Part shown: one piece after another, positions 31,855 through 42,584 of the stretch
Numbering within the stretch: position 1 is the first letter of the stretch
Layout: every line of letters starts with the position of its first letter
Assembly: GCF_030445035.2 (NCBI RefSeq)
Contig: NC_080680.1
Coordinates: 99,763,157-99,827,156, forward strand
Origin: Dasypus novemcinctus
Taxonomy: Eukaryota; Chordata; Mammalia; Cingulata; Dasypodidae
Length of the DNA stretch: 64,000 bases
Direction of reading: 5' to 3'
Notes under the pieces: model-generated
What the model saw: only the letters and a program-made list of their open reading frames with translations
Database searches by the model: none
What the model was told of the DNA's origin: nothing
Made by a program: the position numbers and the translations under genes

Positions 31855-32015
31855 GCTCTGTCTCACTCAGGAGGGGTGGGAATGGAAAGAAGTGGGGAAG
31901 GAAGAAAGCGGTGAGGGAACGGAAGAGGAGGCAGAGGGGGGCAGAGGGAGCTAGGGGGACAGAGGGCCGGGGAGGGAGGGAGAGAGCTTGAGGTGGTGAG
32001 AGGGGGTGGGTCACA
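31855..32015 (+). repeat. Purine-rich tract with G-quadruplex-type runs
   Basis: About 160 bases almost entirely A and G on the + strand. 31935-31982 contains at least five runs of three or more G separated by short loops, which fits a G-quadruplex pattern. The 110-codon minus-strand frame here is proline/serine/leucine-rich because of this composition and is not a gene. Confidence 0.65.
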
Positions 32016-32386
32016 ATATTGGGAGAAGGGGCTGCTGAAAATTCCTTCATGCTGGGCAGACCAGACACATATTGAGAACAGTGATGTCTAGTGTTTGATA
32101 TGAAATTGTTTGTATTCATGCGATGTCAATTCCTTCTCTAACTCCCTGCCTCAAGTTGACTATACCCAAGAACATTTTGTGTGCATGAAAAGTTTCTGTA
32201 ACAGCTGTGGAAGGATTTGAGTTTCTCATGGGGCCTGGGTGGTGTGGAATAGAGGTTGCATGTGAATGGTAGGGAGATACTCCCTTAACAGAGCAAGCTC
32301 TGCAGAAGCAATGGGTCAGAGTCAAGATAACTCTGGAGGGTGATGTGTCTCCACAGGTGTGGAATGGATAATAGTCTCCTTTCTTT

Positions 32387-32705
32387 CCTTCATTCAGCAA
32401 ATATTTACTGGATGTCTCCTATGTGTCAGTTGCTGTTGTAAGCACTTCAGAGAGCTCGCGTTATTTTCAGGGAAGCAGACAGTAAATTAATAGAAAAGAA
32501 ATATCTGATACCATGTCGTACAGCAAATGAGTCATTAATAAAATTCAAGCAGAGTGAGGGAAAAAGACAGGGATGGCAATTTTAGAAAGGGTGGTTTAGA
32601 AAGCCCTCCCTGAAGGAGATGGCATTTAAACAGAGGCCCAAATTAAGTGAAGGAGCAAGATAGAGGGAGATTTGAGCAAGAGCTCCTGGGCAGAGAGAGT
32701 AAGAG
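32387..32705 (-). repeat. L2 LINE 3' region, antisense
   Basis: Begins 'ccttcattcagcaaatattt', then 'actggatgtctcctatgtgt', 'gaaagccctccctgaaggag' and 'gatggcatttaaacagaggc'. It is a long and orderly antisense L2 3' end. Confidence 0.8.
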
Positions 32706-32845
32706 TTTATTCCGCATCTTGCTTGTGACCTCAGGCAAGGGACAACCTCTGGAATCTCAGGCCTCATCTGAGTTTATGGATGAAATACTCACCTCCCAGG
32801 GTGGAGGTAAAGTTTCCAGGAGATAATGGAGATGTTTTGGAAATA
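32706..32845 (+). repeat. MIR SINE fragment
   Basis: 'cttgtgacctcaggcaaggg' and 'gggtggaggtaaagtttcca' fit a degenerate sense MIR. 32850-33005 is unassigned. Confidence 0.55.
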
Positions 32846-33009
32846 GAAATGCAACACAAATGCATGGGATTGTTGAAGATCCAGCCAAGGACAGGGTTTA
32901 ATTCCAGTTTTTGATGTGGGGTTTGGTTTGGACTATGTCCTGGGGTGAAGTTGTATGAGCTGTCTTGGGGGATTTGCCAGGCATAGGAGCCTAGCTCACA
33001 GATGGATTG

Positions 33010-33245
33010 TGTATTAGAATGTGAATGTCTAAACTCTGAAGAAGTGACCTGGGAAAAGTGCCTTAATACCGACTATTTCCAGAAGCTCATGAATTCTGTA
33101 TTACAGTGAGTTGTCCCATGATTCTGCAATTGTCTTGCTGATAATACAGGGTACCTGATGTATTTATCATCACAACTCAAGCAGAAAGAGCTGATAAATC
33201 TTAGCTGAATAAGAACTTGCCTATTTCATCTCATTCCCTGCCTTA
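33010..33245. other. Unique stretch, candidate conserved noncoding element
   Basis: 'catgaattctgtattacagt', 'gttgtcccatgattctgcaa', 'ctgatgtatttatcatcac' and 'aagagctgataaatcttagc' have unique-DNA texture. No repeat recognised. Confidence 0.35.
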
Positions 33246-33254
33246 ACCCTTCGC

Positions 33255-33545
33255 CCACTGGTCAATTTTTTAAATTTATTTTTAATTTGAGAATTTGTGA
33301 GTTAACAAAACAATCATGCATACCATACAGGATTCCCATACATTGCCCCACCACCAACACCTTACACTGTTGTGACACATCTGTTACAAATGCTGAAAGA
33401 ACATTGTCATAATATTACTATCTATAGACCATCGACTCTATTTGGTGTAATTTTCCCACAAGCCATCCTATTATTAACACCATGTATTAGTCTCTGTTTG
33501 TTATAGTTCATGAGAGAATGTTCTCATATTTGTGGGCATTCCCTC
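33255..33545 (-). repeat. L1 LINE 3' UTR fragment, antisense
   Basis: T-rich start (poly(A) complement), then 'gttaacaaaacaatcatgca', 'caggattcccatacattgcc' and 'ccaccaccaacaccttacac'. This antisense L1 3' UTR motif is typical of Xenarthra and older L1M families. Confidence 0.7.
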
Positions 33546-33734
33546 TTAAAGAATTGTATGGACACATGTGTCATCCTCTTCACCTTTCCCTGGCATTGTG
33601 GACATTTGTCATTACTCTGGGTTGCTGCGGCAGATGTTGGTGGCTGCCTACTCAGTAGCCATTATTTATTCTCATTATTGATGCTAAAATATCCAATATT
33701 ATTTTCCCAGTCTCTCTTGCAGCATGGGCATGTG

Positions 33735-34140
33735 TATCATTTATTTGTTGCTGCAACAATACTATGTAACAAACCTCCCCCAAAACTCTGTGGCTTAAAA
33801 TAATACACATTTATTTAGCACAAGAATCCAGTGTTGCTGATTTAGCCTGGACTCAGTTGCATGGTTCTTCTGGTCTTAGCTGTGCTTACTCACATGTTGG
33901 GTGATTGGCTGGCTGTCTCCTGGGGCAGCCGGAGTGACCAAGCCACATGTCTCTCATCCTCCATCATGGTAGAGCAGGTGTGTTCTTGTGACCACTACAA
34001 AGGATTTAGAAGTGAAAATACACATGACTAACACATCATCACCTTGGCCATGTTCTAGTGGTCAGATTAAGTCACAAGTCCAGCCTTGATTCAACGGGTG
34101 GAGAAATAGACTTTGCCTTTTTGGTGAGGAAAATATTTTC
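33735..34140 (-). mobile_element. LTR of MaLR/MLT1 type, antisense
   Basis: 'tttatttgttgctgcaacaa', 'tactatgtaacaaacctccc', 'ctctgtggcttaaaataata' and 'ggtcagattaagtcacaagt' identify the same LTR family as at 3236 and 22925. It has no internal region. Confidence 0.65.
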
Positions 34141-34149
34141 TCATAGTAA

Positions 34150-35090
34150 ATGGTCGGGGAACGGAGGGAGAAGGGGAGAAGCTGGGCCATTATACAATGA
34201 CTCCATCACAGCATGTAACCTAATCCTGGACAATGCAGTGTGGCGACTGGGAGGAAACAAGCCTAACAATACACTGAGAATATTAAATCAGGAAGCTGGG
34301 GAGAGCTTGAGTCCTTGGTGACATAGCTGACACTTTGAACCAACCCTGGAACCACCTCACTGTAGAATCCTGTTCTGTGAGACAATATTGTTTAAGCTTA
34401 CATTGTTTAAATCACTTAAAAACCCTGCATGTTCCATAGCTTGCAGGTGAAAGCATTCCTAACTGTTGTGACAATCTAGGGTTTGGGTTTCTCTTTTCTG
34501 TGTTAGGAGAGTCCCCTGCGTTATGAGCAGAGACTGAAATGCCACAAGAGATCATGGATTTGTTGGTTGGTTGCTTTCTCAGTTTTTCTGGCAGAACCCA
34601 TGGATCTACGGCCTAAATGCTCACACTCACCCCAGATTTTGAATGAGAAGGAAACAACATGAAGGAGCAGGGATTGGCCAGAGTCCTGTACAAGAGTGTC
34701 CGTGTTAGCAGCAACTCCCAGTTTCCTGATGCATCATTGCTGTCTTGTCTGGAAACCCAGGGACACACCGTATGAGACCACAGAAAGGGAGACTTTGAGC
34801 CAGAAAAGTTCTTACCAGAATCCAGAAGGCTCCGTTGATGCTGGGCCCACACCTGCCCCACTGGCTTTTAGAGGACCTGCCTGTTTCTGGGATACACCTG
34901 ACAACACTTACACACCTGTGGTGGACAAAGAGGTGCTCTCCTGGTTGATCCTCATCTTGTGCTTCTGGGGAGTGGTTCCAAGAACCCCATTCCCAGCGCC
35001 CTTCTGACTGTCCTCTACCTGCCTCCATGAACCGGTCTGGTCCTTGGAATCTAGTCTCTGCCTTTGAAATCAGGCTGTAGTGTAGACCTC
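34150..35090. other. Noncoding stretch, no gene recognised
   Basis: I see no repeat family or exon. Overlapping short frames on both strands around 34613-35097 have no recognisable domain. Confidence 0.35.
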
Positions 35091-35113
35091 CGCACATTTC
35101 AAAGCAGACACAG

Positions 35114-35606
35114 TGGGAAGTAGATGTGACTCAAGTCAAAGGCCTCCGCCTACCATATGGGAGGACCCAGGTTAAATACCTGGGCCCTCCTGGTGAAAAG
35201 AAGAAGAGAAAGTATACCTGTGCAGAGAGCCAGTGCCCACACCATGAGCCAAGTGCCCATGCAAGTGCCCGCCTGGTGAGCCAAGTGCCCACGTGAGTGC
35301 CTGTGCCCATGAAGTGAGCCAGTGCCCACACAAGTGAGCCACACAGAAAGATGATGATGCAACAAAAGAGAGACGAAGGGGAGAGTCAAGGTGAAGCGCA
35401 GCAGAGACCAGGAACTGAGGTGGTGCAATTGACAGGGAACCTCTCTCCACATCGGAGGTCCCCAGGATCGAATCCCTCTGAATCCTAGAGGAGAAAGATG
35501 AGAAGAGAAGACAAAAAAGAGAAATAGATACAGAAGATCACACAGAGAATGGACACAGACAGCAAAAACAGCAGGGTGGGGTGGGGGAGGGGAAAATAAA
35601 TGAATC
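35114..35606 (+). mobile_element. Dimeric DAS SINE
   Basis: Two tRNA-like heads are present: 35118-35175 (agatgtgactcaag ... gacccaggtt) and 35410-35480 (gtggtgcaattgacaggg ... aggatcgaatccc). Between them is a spacer with a short minisatellite (35229-35340, six GTGCCC-containing units). The tail is G-rich then A-rich. A probable imperfect duplication is tttcaaagca (35097-35106) and tttaaaagca (35607-35616). Frames of 92-156 codons on the minus strand are artefacts. Confidence 0.85.
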
Positions 35607-35859
35607 TTTAAAAGCAACAAACCGGTCCTTGCTGTGCCCTTCCTTTCCTCCTTGCCATAGCAGCTGGGTGGGAGGGAGTCCTCAGCCTCAGTCTGGATTC
35701 TCAGGCATGACCTCCTGATGCAGTGACTGAAGCCCTGGCTGTGGCCATATCTGCCATGTCAGTCTGGTCACTCTGTCCTGCTACCCATGACCACGTATTG
35801 ACGAATAAAGATATCGTCTGCTACGCTCTTCTGTGATTGTCTGCAACTGGCATTCCCCT

Positions 35860-35955
35860 CCTACACTTCCCGAATCTGTGATCCTTCAGAGCAGGGGCCA
35901 ATCTTCTCACACCATCATCTCCTCAGTGCCTAGAACACATAGTAGTTCTTCCACC
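35860..35955 (+). repeat. L2 LINE 3' end fragment
   Basis: 'tccttcagagcaggggccaa' and 'cagtgcctagaacacatagt' are the L2 terminal words. Confidence 0.6.
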
Positions 35956-36045
35956 CAAGCAGGAGTCCAGACTAAGCTACAGTACAGTAAAATGAGAAAA
36001 GGAAGCGGTGGTCATTTGGAGCCAAGACAGGCTAATTAAAAACAT

Positions 36046-36098
36046 TTCCCCTCTCTCCCTCCCTCCCTCCCTCCCCTGCTTCCTTCCTTCTGTTTATT
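36046..36098. repeat. (TCCC)n/(TTCC)n simple repeat
   Basis: About six ctcc units followed by ttcc units on the + strand. Confidence 0.85.
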
Positions 36099-36239
36099 TT
36101 ATTTTTTTTGGTAGGGGAAGTAGCTTGTTGGGGGAATACTTCCTGACTCTTAATCTGTGGCATCAGGGGCAAAACAAGCAAAAGGATAGAAATGTGTTCT
36201 GTCAGGAGACACCTTTCTAAATTACCTCTGTTTGGATGC

Positions 36240-36395
36240 CCATCACACTTGGTACCCTCTTCAGTGTCTTCTTCCCCAGACTGTATGTTTTACAAAGCCA
36301 AGGGCAACGCCTGTCTCGTTCTTCCTTGTATCCTCAGATCCCGGTGCAGCGACTAGCACGCAACTGGCTCTTAATGAAGAATGAAATAATGAGCC
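36240..36395 (+). repeat. L2 LINE 3' end
   Basis: 'cagactgtatgttttacaaa', 'ccaagggcaacgcctgtctc' and 'cagcgactagcacgcaactg' match the L2 terminus with substitutions, ending at the gaatgaaataat tail. Confidence 0.7.
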
Positions 36396-36404
36396 GACAC
36401 CATC

Positions 36405-36860
36405 CCTCCTGGGGTAGGTGGAATATTGGCCTCCCAAAGATGTCCACATCTAACTCCTGGAATCTGTGACTAGGCTAGGTTACATGACTAAGGGGAGTTA
36501 AAGTCACAGATGGATTTAAGGATGCTAATCACCTCCCCTTAAAATAGAGAGATTATCTGAGGGGGGCCCAGTGTAATCACAGGGGTCCTTAAAAGTAGAA
36601 GAGGGAGGTGAGAGTGGTGCAATGTGAGAAGGACTTGACCTGTTGTTGCTAGTTTTGGAGACGAAAGAAGGGGGTTGTGAGGCAAGGACTGCAGGTGGCT
36701 TCTAGAAGCCGGCAAGGCAAGGCTATGGACTCTCCTCTAGAACCTTCAGAAAGAAATGCAGCCCTGCCAGCCTTGATTTTAGCCTAGTGAGATTCTTGTT
36801 GGACTTCTAACCTACAGAACTATAAGATAATTAATTTGGGTTAAGCCATTAAGTTTGAAA
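36405..36860 (+). mobile_element. MLT1-type LTR, sense
   Basis: LTR order is clear: 'gtggaatattggcctcccaa', 'gatgtccacatctaactcct', 'ggaatctgtgactaggctag', 'ggggtccttaaaagtagaag', 'cttgttggacttctaaccta' and 'cagaactataagataattaa'. It is a solo LTR of the ERVL-MaLR group without internal sequence. Confidence 0.85.
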
Positions 36861-36869
36861 TGTGCCTCC

Positions 36870-37390
36870 CTCACCCCATGCTCCAGAAGGATGCCCTGCT
36901 CTTGTTAGAGGCACTGTCTCATGTCATTGTCCCACATGCTCGTCTGTAGGAAAGTCTCAGCAACAGGTTCTGGGCTTTGTATTTGGGTGTCTCCAGCCTA
37001 CTTTTTGCATTAATGGCTTAGCGAGGCCATTGCTCCTACTATGTGATTCAATCTGTGGGTGCTGTGAGACTGGAAGAGACAGCCAGGGTATTGAACAATG
37101 GCCAGACTGGAATTATGGGTTGAATTTTTAAGTTAGGAATTTAGTTGGGGGCAATTGTAAAGTCTTACACCTGTGCAAATAAAATCATCGGGGAGTTTGT
37201 GGTTTTGAGAGAAGTCAGTCTGAGTGATGAGGTTGGCTTTGTCAATGGATGGTCATTTGGGGTGGACTGGAAGAGCCTCGGATGTCAGGTGGGGTGGCCT
37301 AGACTCAGTGCTTTGAATCTCTTCTGCTCTCCTAAAGGTTTTTTAAAAATTTTATTTAATCTGGACTAAGATGGGACTCTGAGGAATTGG
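36870..37390. other. Noncoding stretch, no gene recognised
   Basis: No repeat signature. 'atgtgattcaatctgtgggt' and 'gtgcaaataaaatcatcggg' have unique-DNA texture. Nothing else can be supported. Confidence 0.3.
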
Positions 37391-37394
37391 AATG

Positions 37395-37510
37395 ACCCCT
37401 CCAAGTTTGCGTCTAATCAGCTGTGTGTCTAAGTAACTTCTCTGGGCCTTAGTTTCCCCATCTGTGAAGTAAGAGCCCTTTCAGATATTAAATCCCTGGA
37501 TCTGTCTGTG
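37395..37510 (+). repeat. MIR SINE fragment
   Basis: 'gtgtgtctaagtaacttctc', 'tgggccttagtttccccatc' and 'tgtgaagtaagagcc' define the core. Confidence 0.8.
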
Positions 37511-37534
37511 ATAGGCTCCTTACCTTGTGAGCCT

Positions 37535-37770
37535 AGTTGCCTTCTCACTCTTCAAGCCTCAGTTCAAATGTCATTGTCCCCTGGTGGCTTTCATTTACCC
37601 CTCTACCCTCCTCTAGGCAGAGCTGTTAGTGCTCTTTATTTATGTATCCATTTTTCCCCTCTATTTTATATTATAGTCATTTGTCTTCTAAATGCCTGCA
37701 TTTATTTATCTCTGTAGCTCCATGCATGGAAAACAGTAGGTGTTTAATAAACTTTTGTTGACTAGAATTA
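37535..37770 (+). repeat. L2 LINE 3' end
   Basis: 'ctcttcaagcctcagttcaa', 'atgtcattgtcccctggtgg' and 'taggtgtttaataaactttt' mark the L2 terminus. Confidence 0.85.
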
Positions 37771-37804
37771 AATTCAACTAGCAATTTGTTATGTAGAATC
37801 AATT

Positions 37805-37975
37805 AATCTTTAAAATTGGAGCTAGACTTCAGCAGTCCCCTAGTCTAAAGCTCTCGCTTTACTACCAGGGAAACTGAGACCTGGAGGGGACGAAGAGTTT
37901 TGCCCAGAGCCCCACGCAGCAGATTTGGGGCAGAAGACTCGAACTCACCTCTTCCAATTCATAATCTAAGGCTCT
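37805..37975 (-). repeat. MIR-class SINE, antisense
   Basis: 'cagcagtcccctagtctaaa', 'taccagggaaactgagacct' and 'agaagactcgaactcacctc' fit the MIR3-like arrangement also seen at 28765. Confidence 0.65.
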
Positions 37976-38009
37976 TTTTGCTCTCTCGTGTGGCCCTTTT
38001 TCTAACCGT

Positions 38010-38350
38010 CTTGGTTAAAGTGACACTAGCAGCCGTAACAGAAAAGCCCTGAAATCTTGGTGGTGTCATACAACAGAAGTTTATTTTGTGTTCACATAAA
38101 GTCCAACGGGCGCTGGGGATTGAAGAAAGCTGTCACCTTCAGCTGGGGCCCTCCAAAGTTGCCTTGGGCATCAGTGTGCAGCTGGCAGCTGGAGAAAGAG
38201 AGTGAGAGAGGAACACGGGGGCATTTCTGTGGGGTGGACTTAGTCATGCCGTACCCTGCTTTGACCTATATTCCGCTGTCTGGAACACAGCCTGGGAGAT
38301 GTAGTCCAGCTGTGAGCCGAGAAGGAAAGAGGAAGCTGGCTTAGTGGACA
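38010..38350 (-). repeat. Unassigned interspersed repeat, probably LTR-like, antisense
   Basis: 'tacaacagaagtttattttg', 'tgttcacataaagtccaacg' and 'gcctgggagatgtagtccag' belong to an interspersed eutherian repeat that I recognise but cannot name. Orientation is inferred from the antisense poly-A-like 'aagtttatt' element. Confidence 0.4.
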
Positions 38351-38574
38351 GCTAGCCAATCTCTGCTGCACCATTGTGTTCTTTATGTGGGTTTCTATTT
38401 CTATTATTACATTTTCATTTTTTATCCACCACCCTAGAAGACTCCCATAATCCTTAAGTGAGCTAAAAGTGTATCAGGCAGTGCTGATACTATTATTATT
38501 ATTGTTAGTTACACTAATAATAGAAAGGATGTGCCAGACAGGCACCAACTTGAACCACTTAGCAGTGTTTAACC

Positions 38575-38850
38575 CAAAACACGATTTGCCTGGCAATTTC
38601 CCTTAATCTTTAAACCTATGTTTAAAGGGAATGTGTATTTCAAGGGAAATTTAATCCTTGTGTTTCTGATTCATTTGCACTTAACTCATCAAAATGTTGC
38701 TTTGTAAGGTGCGTTTGATGTACAAGAAGGCTCATAAGTCTTTCATAAGCCTTTTGAATGCCTTTTCTCTTTGAAGCAGAAGTTTGCGCTCTTGCAGCAC
38801 TAAACAGAGCTAAGAACTGGAAAGTCTTCAGTGGCCTTCCCACCCCAGGG
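38575..38850. other. Unique block, candidate conserved noncoding element
   Basis: 'ggcaatttcccttaatcttt', 'ggaaatttaatccttgtg', 'tctgattcatttgcactt' and 'aagtctttcataagcc' form a repeat-free block with many TAAT/ATTTGCA words. Confidence 0.45.
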
Positions 38851-39169
38851 GCTACAAATTAAGGTGGTTTGTCCAGCTCAGCAGTGGAGGCTGCTCCCGT
38901 TTTCCCTGTGGAGGAGAAACAGCACCCTGTGCTTAAATAGTCCTGAGGGGTAAGGGTGCAAATGCTGTTTCATGCCTCTAGGCTTTGGCTCCCGCTGCTC
39001 TCCTGGTGCCAGGAATGCCCCGAGCGCTTTCTTCACCACGGAGAAGACTTGCTCCTCCTTCAATACTCAGGCGTCAGCACCTCTCTGAAGCTTTTTTGAC
39101 TGCTTTAGAAAAAAAACTGAGTACTCCTTTTTTTTGTGCTTTACTACATCCTGTGTAATAATGAAATAC

Positions 39170-39420
39170 TAATAATACTAAATAACTTTCAACGAGGACT
39201 TACTATGTGCCAGGCACCCTTTTCAGTTCCTTGCTTGCATTAATTTACATAATCTAACAACGTTCTCATGGGGTAGTTATTATTTTCAGCTCCCTTTTAT
39301 GGATGAGGAAACTGAGGCACAGGGAGGTTAAGTAACTTGCCCAAGCTCACACAGTAGGGAAGTCAGTAGTGTATCTATAGCGCCTGACTACATTTAACTC
39401 TAGCAGCGCATCTCCATGTC
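39170..39420 (-). repeat. MIR SINE, antisense, well preserved
   Basis: 'gacttactatgtgccaggca', 'gatgaggaaactgaggcaca', 'gggaggttaagtaacttgcc' and 'caagctcacacagtagggaa' are almost consensus. Confidence 0.95.
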
Positions 39421-39424
39421 TGCA

Positions 39425-39478
39425 CCAGTTATCACAGAGCCTGGCCCATAGTAGGCCTTCAACAGTCACTTGAGAGGC
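39425..39478 (+). repeat. L2 LINE terminus fragment
   Basis: 'acagagcctggcccatagta' and 'ggccttcaacagtcacttga' give the last bases of an L2, wedged between two MIRs. Confidence 0.55.
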
Positions 39479-39479
39479 T

Positions 39480-39715
39480 CAACAGTGTGGTGTTGAAGAG
39501 CACGGAGCCAGATCCTGCCTCGGTCACTTTATTAGCTGAGATCTTGACTGAGATCGTTCGCCTTTAGATGCCTTATCTGTTTCATCTGCAAAATGGGTAT
39601 AATGATAGCACCTATCTCATAGGTTATCGTGAGGATTAAATGAGTTAATACACAGGAAGCTTAAACCAGTGCCTGAGGCCTGGGACATGCTCAGGAAATG
39701 TTAAGAGATTTTAAC
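39480..39715 (+). repeat. MIR SINE, near full length
   Basis: 'aagagcacggagccagatcc', 'ccttatctgtttcatctgca', 'aaatgggtataatgatagca' and 'gaggattaaatgagttaata' are in order. Confidence 0.92.
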
Positions 39716-40139
39716 TGAATGAAGGAAAGGAGATGCAGAAGGCATGCATATCTAATCTCCCAGGGACAGGAAGCTGGGAGCGCCAGGGAATGTTTTGGAA
39801 AACAGTCTCAGAACTCAGGAAAGATCTCAGCAACTTCTGACAGGAGAACAAATCCTACAGAAAAAAAAAAATAGTGGGGATATGTGCAAATCCTGCACTC
39901 AGGCCCCAAACCTCAGCGGCACAGGTTTGGGATGGAGAGAGATAGGGCAAAGGCCCAGCCCGTGTGGCACCTAAGTGTTTGTGCTGACAGTCAGCCTGAC
40001 TCCGGGATGTGCTGCTCTTCGAGGCAGGCTCTGCAATTAGGACCCTGATAGGAAGGGACCTGTCCTCCTTTCTCTGCATTCAATCCCATACCTGGAAATA
40101 TGCATCATTTATAGGTTCCCACTTTGTGCTTTGTCCTTC

Positions 40140-40700
40140 TATATTTTTGTCTGATTGTAAAATATATTCACTGTAGATAATTTAGAAAATCTGGAGAAAT
40201 GTGAGAAAGATGCAATGGACACAACCAATCCAATGTCCACAGAGAAAATGTGGAATGGGTGTGGGAATGGTAGCCATGGGGGCTGCTGGGTTTGGGGAAT
40301 GGGAGGAAGAGATGAGATGTGGAGGTGTTTTCGGGACATGGAGTTGTCCTGGGTGGTGCTTCACGGACAATTACGGGACACTGTAGATCCCCCCAGGGCC
40401 CACTGGATGGAACGTGAGAGAGTCTGGGCTATGATGTGGACCATTGACTATGGAGTGCAGTGATGCTCAGAGATGAACTTACCAGGTGCAATGGATGTGT
40501 CATGATGATGGGAGAGAGTGTTGCTGTGGGGGGAGTGGGGGGTGGGGGCGGTGGGGTTGAATGGGACCTCTTTTTTTAATGTAATTAAAAAATAATAATA
40601 AATAATTAAAAAAAAAAAGATTAACCATAATTGTGCAGACACCTCTTAGCATTTTGGTGCATTTCCTTCTCTGCAGTTTTTATTATGTGTTCATATTACA
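40140..40700 (-). repeat. Old LINE 3' fragment (L1M-like), antisense, split by L1
   Basis: 'ctgattgtaaaatatattca' and 'gaaaatctggagaaatgtga' lie left of the younger L1. 'ttaaccataattgtgcagac', 'agcattttggtgcatttcct' continue right of it from 40622. The join reconstitutes a common antisense old-LINE segment. Confidence 0.6.
40212..40615 (+). mobile_element. L1 LINE 3' end (xenarthran lineage), internally deleted
   Basis: A 404-base copy of the 3' UTR that ends at 15784-16517 and 47681-48320. A segment present in those copies (between 'ccacaggatggagg' and 'gaagaaaatgtgg') is missing near 40240. The tail is poly(A) with aataat units. The duplication is short (aaagat, 40206-40211 and 40616-40621). 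Confidence 0.8.
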
Positions 40701-41069
40701 GATGTGAATTGGATTTCTTGGCCCTTTGAGATCTGGATAAATTTGGCTCAGATCCTCATTCCATGCCCTGTGGAAGTCCAAATATCTCCTCAAGCTTTCT
40801 GCAGGTACCTTGGGAGCTTACATTCTGGCCATCTCCTCTGGCTTAGGCTTCTGACTCCCCAAAACTCTTGTGTCTGGATTTACTTCTGGTTCTTTCTCAG
40901 AAGAAGTCTTACTGCCATGAACCAAGAGGACGGGTTTTCTTGACTGTCCCTGTCAGTGCAAGCTCATAGATCAGGCTTTGGCATGCAGAAGAATTTTTAC
41001 TGACCGATGAGAGTTAATGGCAAGAATCTCATTGCATTCTACCTTGGTGCAAATAAGTTGAGAACATAT

Positions 41070-41790
41070 CCAAATCTGCTTGTTCTTATTCAATCCTTTT
41101 GGCCACTCTGTCCCCAGGCTTTTTTCACTGGCCATCGGTAGTGCTCAAACACCTACCGTCCCTCTGGTTTACTGCCTTTCAGGCTCACATTGGCCCTTCT
41201 CCTCCTCTAGTGCTTCCCACCGCAGTCAACGTTTCCTCACTCACCACGTCACTCAAGACACAAACCTTGGCGTCACCTTCGACCTTTCTCTTTTGCTCAC
41301 ACCTCACGTCTGAGCAGCAAATCCCATTGGTTCTACTTTCAAACTATAATGTGAGTCTAACCGCTTTTCCTGACCTCATCTCTGCCACCCTCATCAAAGC
41401 TGTGCAGTACCTGGACTATCACAAAGCTGGGCTCCTCACTTGCACCCTTGCTCTTTTTTCCTACAGTGGCTGGAGTGTGCCTTTAATAATATAAATCAGA
41501 TCCTGGCATTCCTCCCCTCAAATCCTGCTTATGGCTTTCCATCCTACTTGAGATAAAATCTACCTCCCTAATGGTGGCCCTTTGGGATCGCTAGCCCTCT
41601 GACCTCCTCTCCTACTGCTCCCTGCCTACTCAATGAGCTCCAGACACAATGACATGCTTTGCTGTTTCTTCCCTGTGGCCTTGTACTTGCTGTTCTCTCT
41701 GCACTCGCTTTTCCCTAGATACTTCCATGATCCTCAACATTGTCCACATACTGTGCATCTCAAGTCCAATCCAAGACCTGGCACCATTGA
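41070..41790 (+). repeat. L2 LINE ORF2 3' region, about 0.7 kb
   Basis: 'ccttggcgtcaccttcgacc' encodes the LGV-type motif typical of the L2 reverse-transcriptase tail. 'aatataaatcagatcctggc', 'tatggctttccatcctactt' and 'gccttgtacttgctgttctc' follow in order. The 131-codon frame at 41099-41494 is part of this dead element. Confidence 0.8.
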
Positions 41791-41799
41791 TCCTGAGAC

Positions 41800-42500
41800 C
41801 AGCCCATGTCAGAGGAGGAGTTGACACTACCAAGGTAAGATCATGCATTTGCTCCCCAGGGTTGAATTCATAACAACCAGGAAAATAAGACACTATCAGA
41901 TAGATAGCCTGATGGACTTACTTTAATGGATGCTATGAATCACATATAATTACACTTTGAAACTAGAGAAAGAGCAGTTGGTGGGCTCTTTCCAAACAGG
42001 CATGGCTGAGATGATTGACCTGTTGGTGGTAGGTGATGATCACAATTTCCTGCCAAATCATGGGATTCAAAGGGACCCCCTAAAGGATCCAATCTGGCAT
42101 GTGAGGTTTCACTCTCTTCTACAACATTTCTACAATAAAATTGTCAAGATTTCCTTAATTTCTTCCCCTGAAGAGAATGTTTAGATTTTTTTTTTTTTTT
42201 GGTACCTTCCTGGCCATCCACTGTTAAATAATAATTCATTTGAGAATGCTTTTTTTTTTGGACTCCTTGTAGCCCCACTGTCCCTCCCTCCCTCCTGCTT
42301 CTGTCCTCTCTTGCCTTTTTTTACTCTGATAAGCTGAAGGAATTTGTCCATGACAGGCAAGTGTCTCTGAGTCTCCTCTTTTCTTGGTTAAATGACTCCA
42401 ATTCTTCCACCCATTTCTCAGAAATGTGGTTTTAGGGCAATTCATTGACTTATACTTTGGAGTGCTTAATGGGTGAGGCTCAGAATTGCAGTCAACGTTT
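41800..42500. other. Noncoding stretch, no gene recognised
   Basis: Two poly(T) runs (42187-42201 and 42250-42259) and a (CCCT)n-like patch near 42280-42297 are the only visible structure. The rest is unassigned. Confidence 0.35.
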
Positions 42501-42509
42501 CCTCTCTTC

Positions 42510-42560
42510 TAGCTATCAAGGCACCACATAATAGATGCTCAATAAACTTCAGCATTTTTG
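42510..42560 (+). repeat. L2 LINE terminus fragment
   Basis: 'aggcaccacataatagatgc' followed by 'tcaataaacttcagc' is a weathered L2 end. Confidence 0.5.
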
Positions 42561-42584
42561 ACTTATGATGATGAAGATGATGAA

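Noticed and set aside
31787..32119. 110-codon minus-strand proline/leucine-rich frame
   Set aside because: Produced by the purine-rich strand asymmetry of the G-rich tract.
35150..35620. 156-codon minus-strand open frame
   Set aside because: It lies wholly inside the dimeric DAS SINE and reflects its GC-rich composition.
41099..41494. 131-codon frame with a reverse-transcriptase-like motif
   Set aside because: It is a fragment of a dead L2 with frameshifts, not an active gene.
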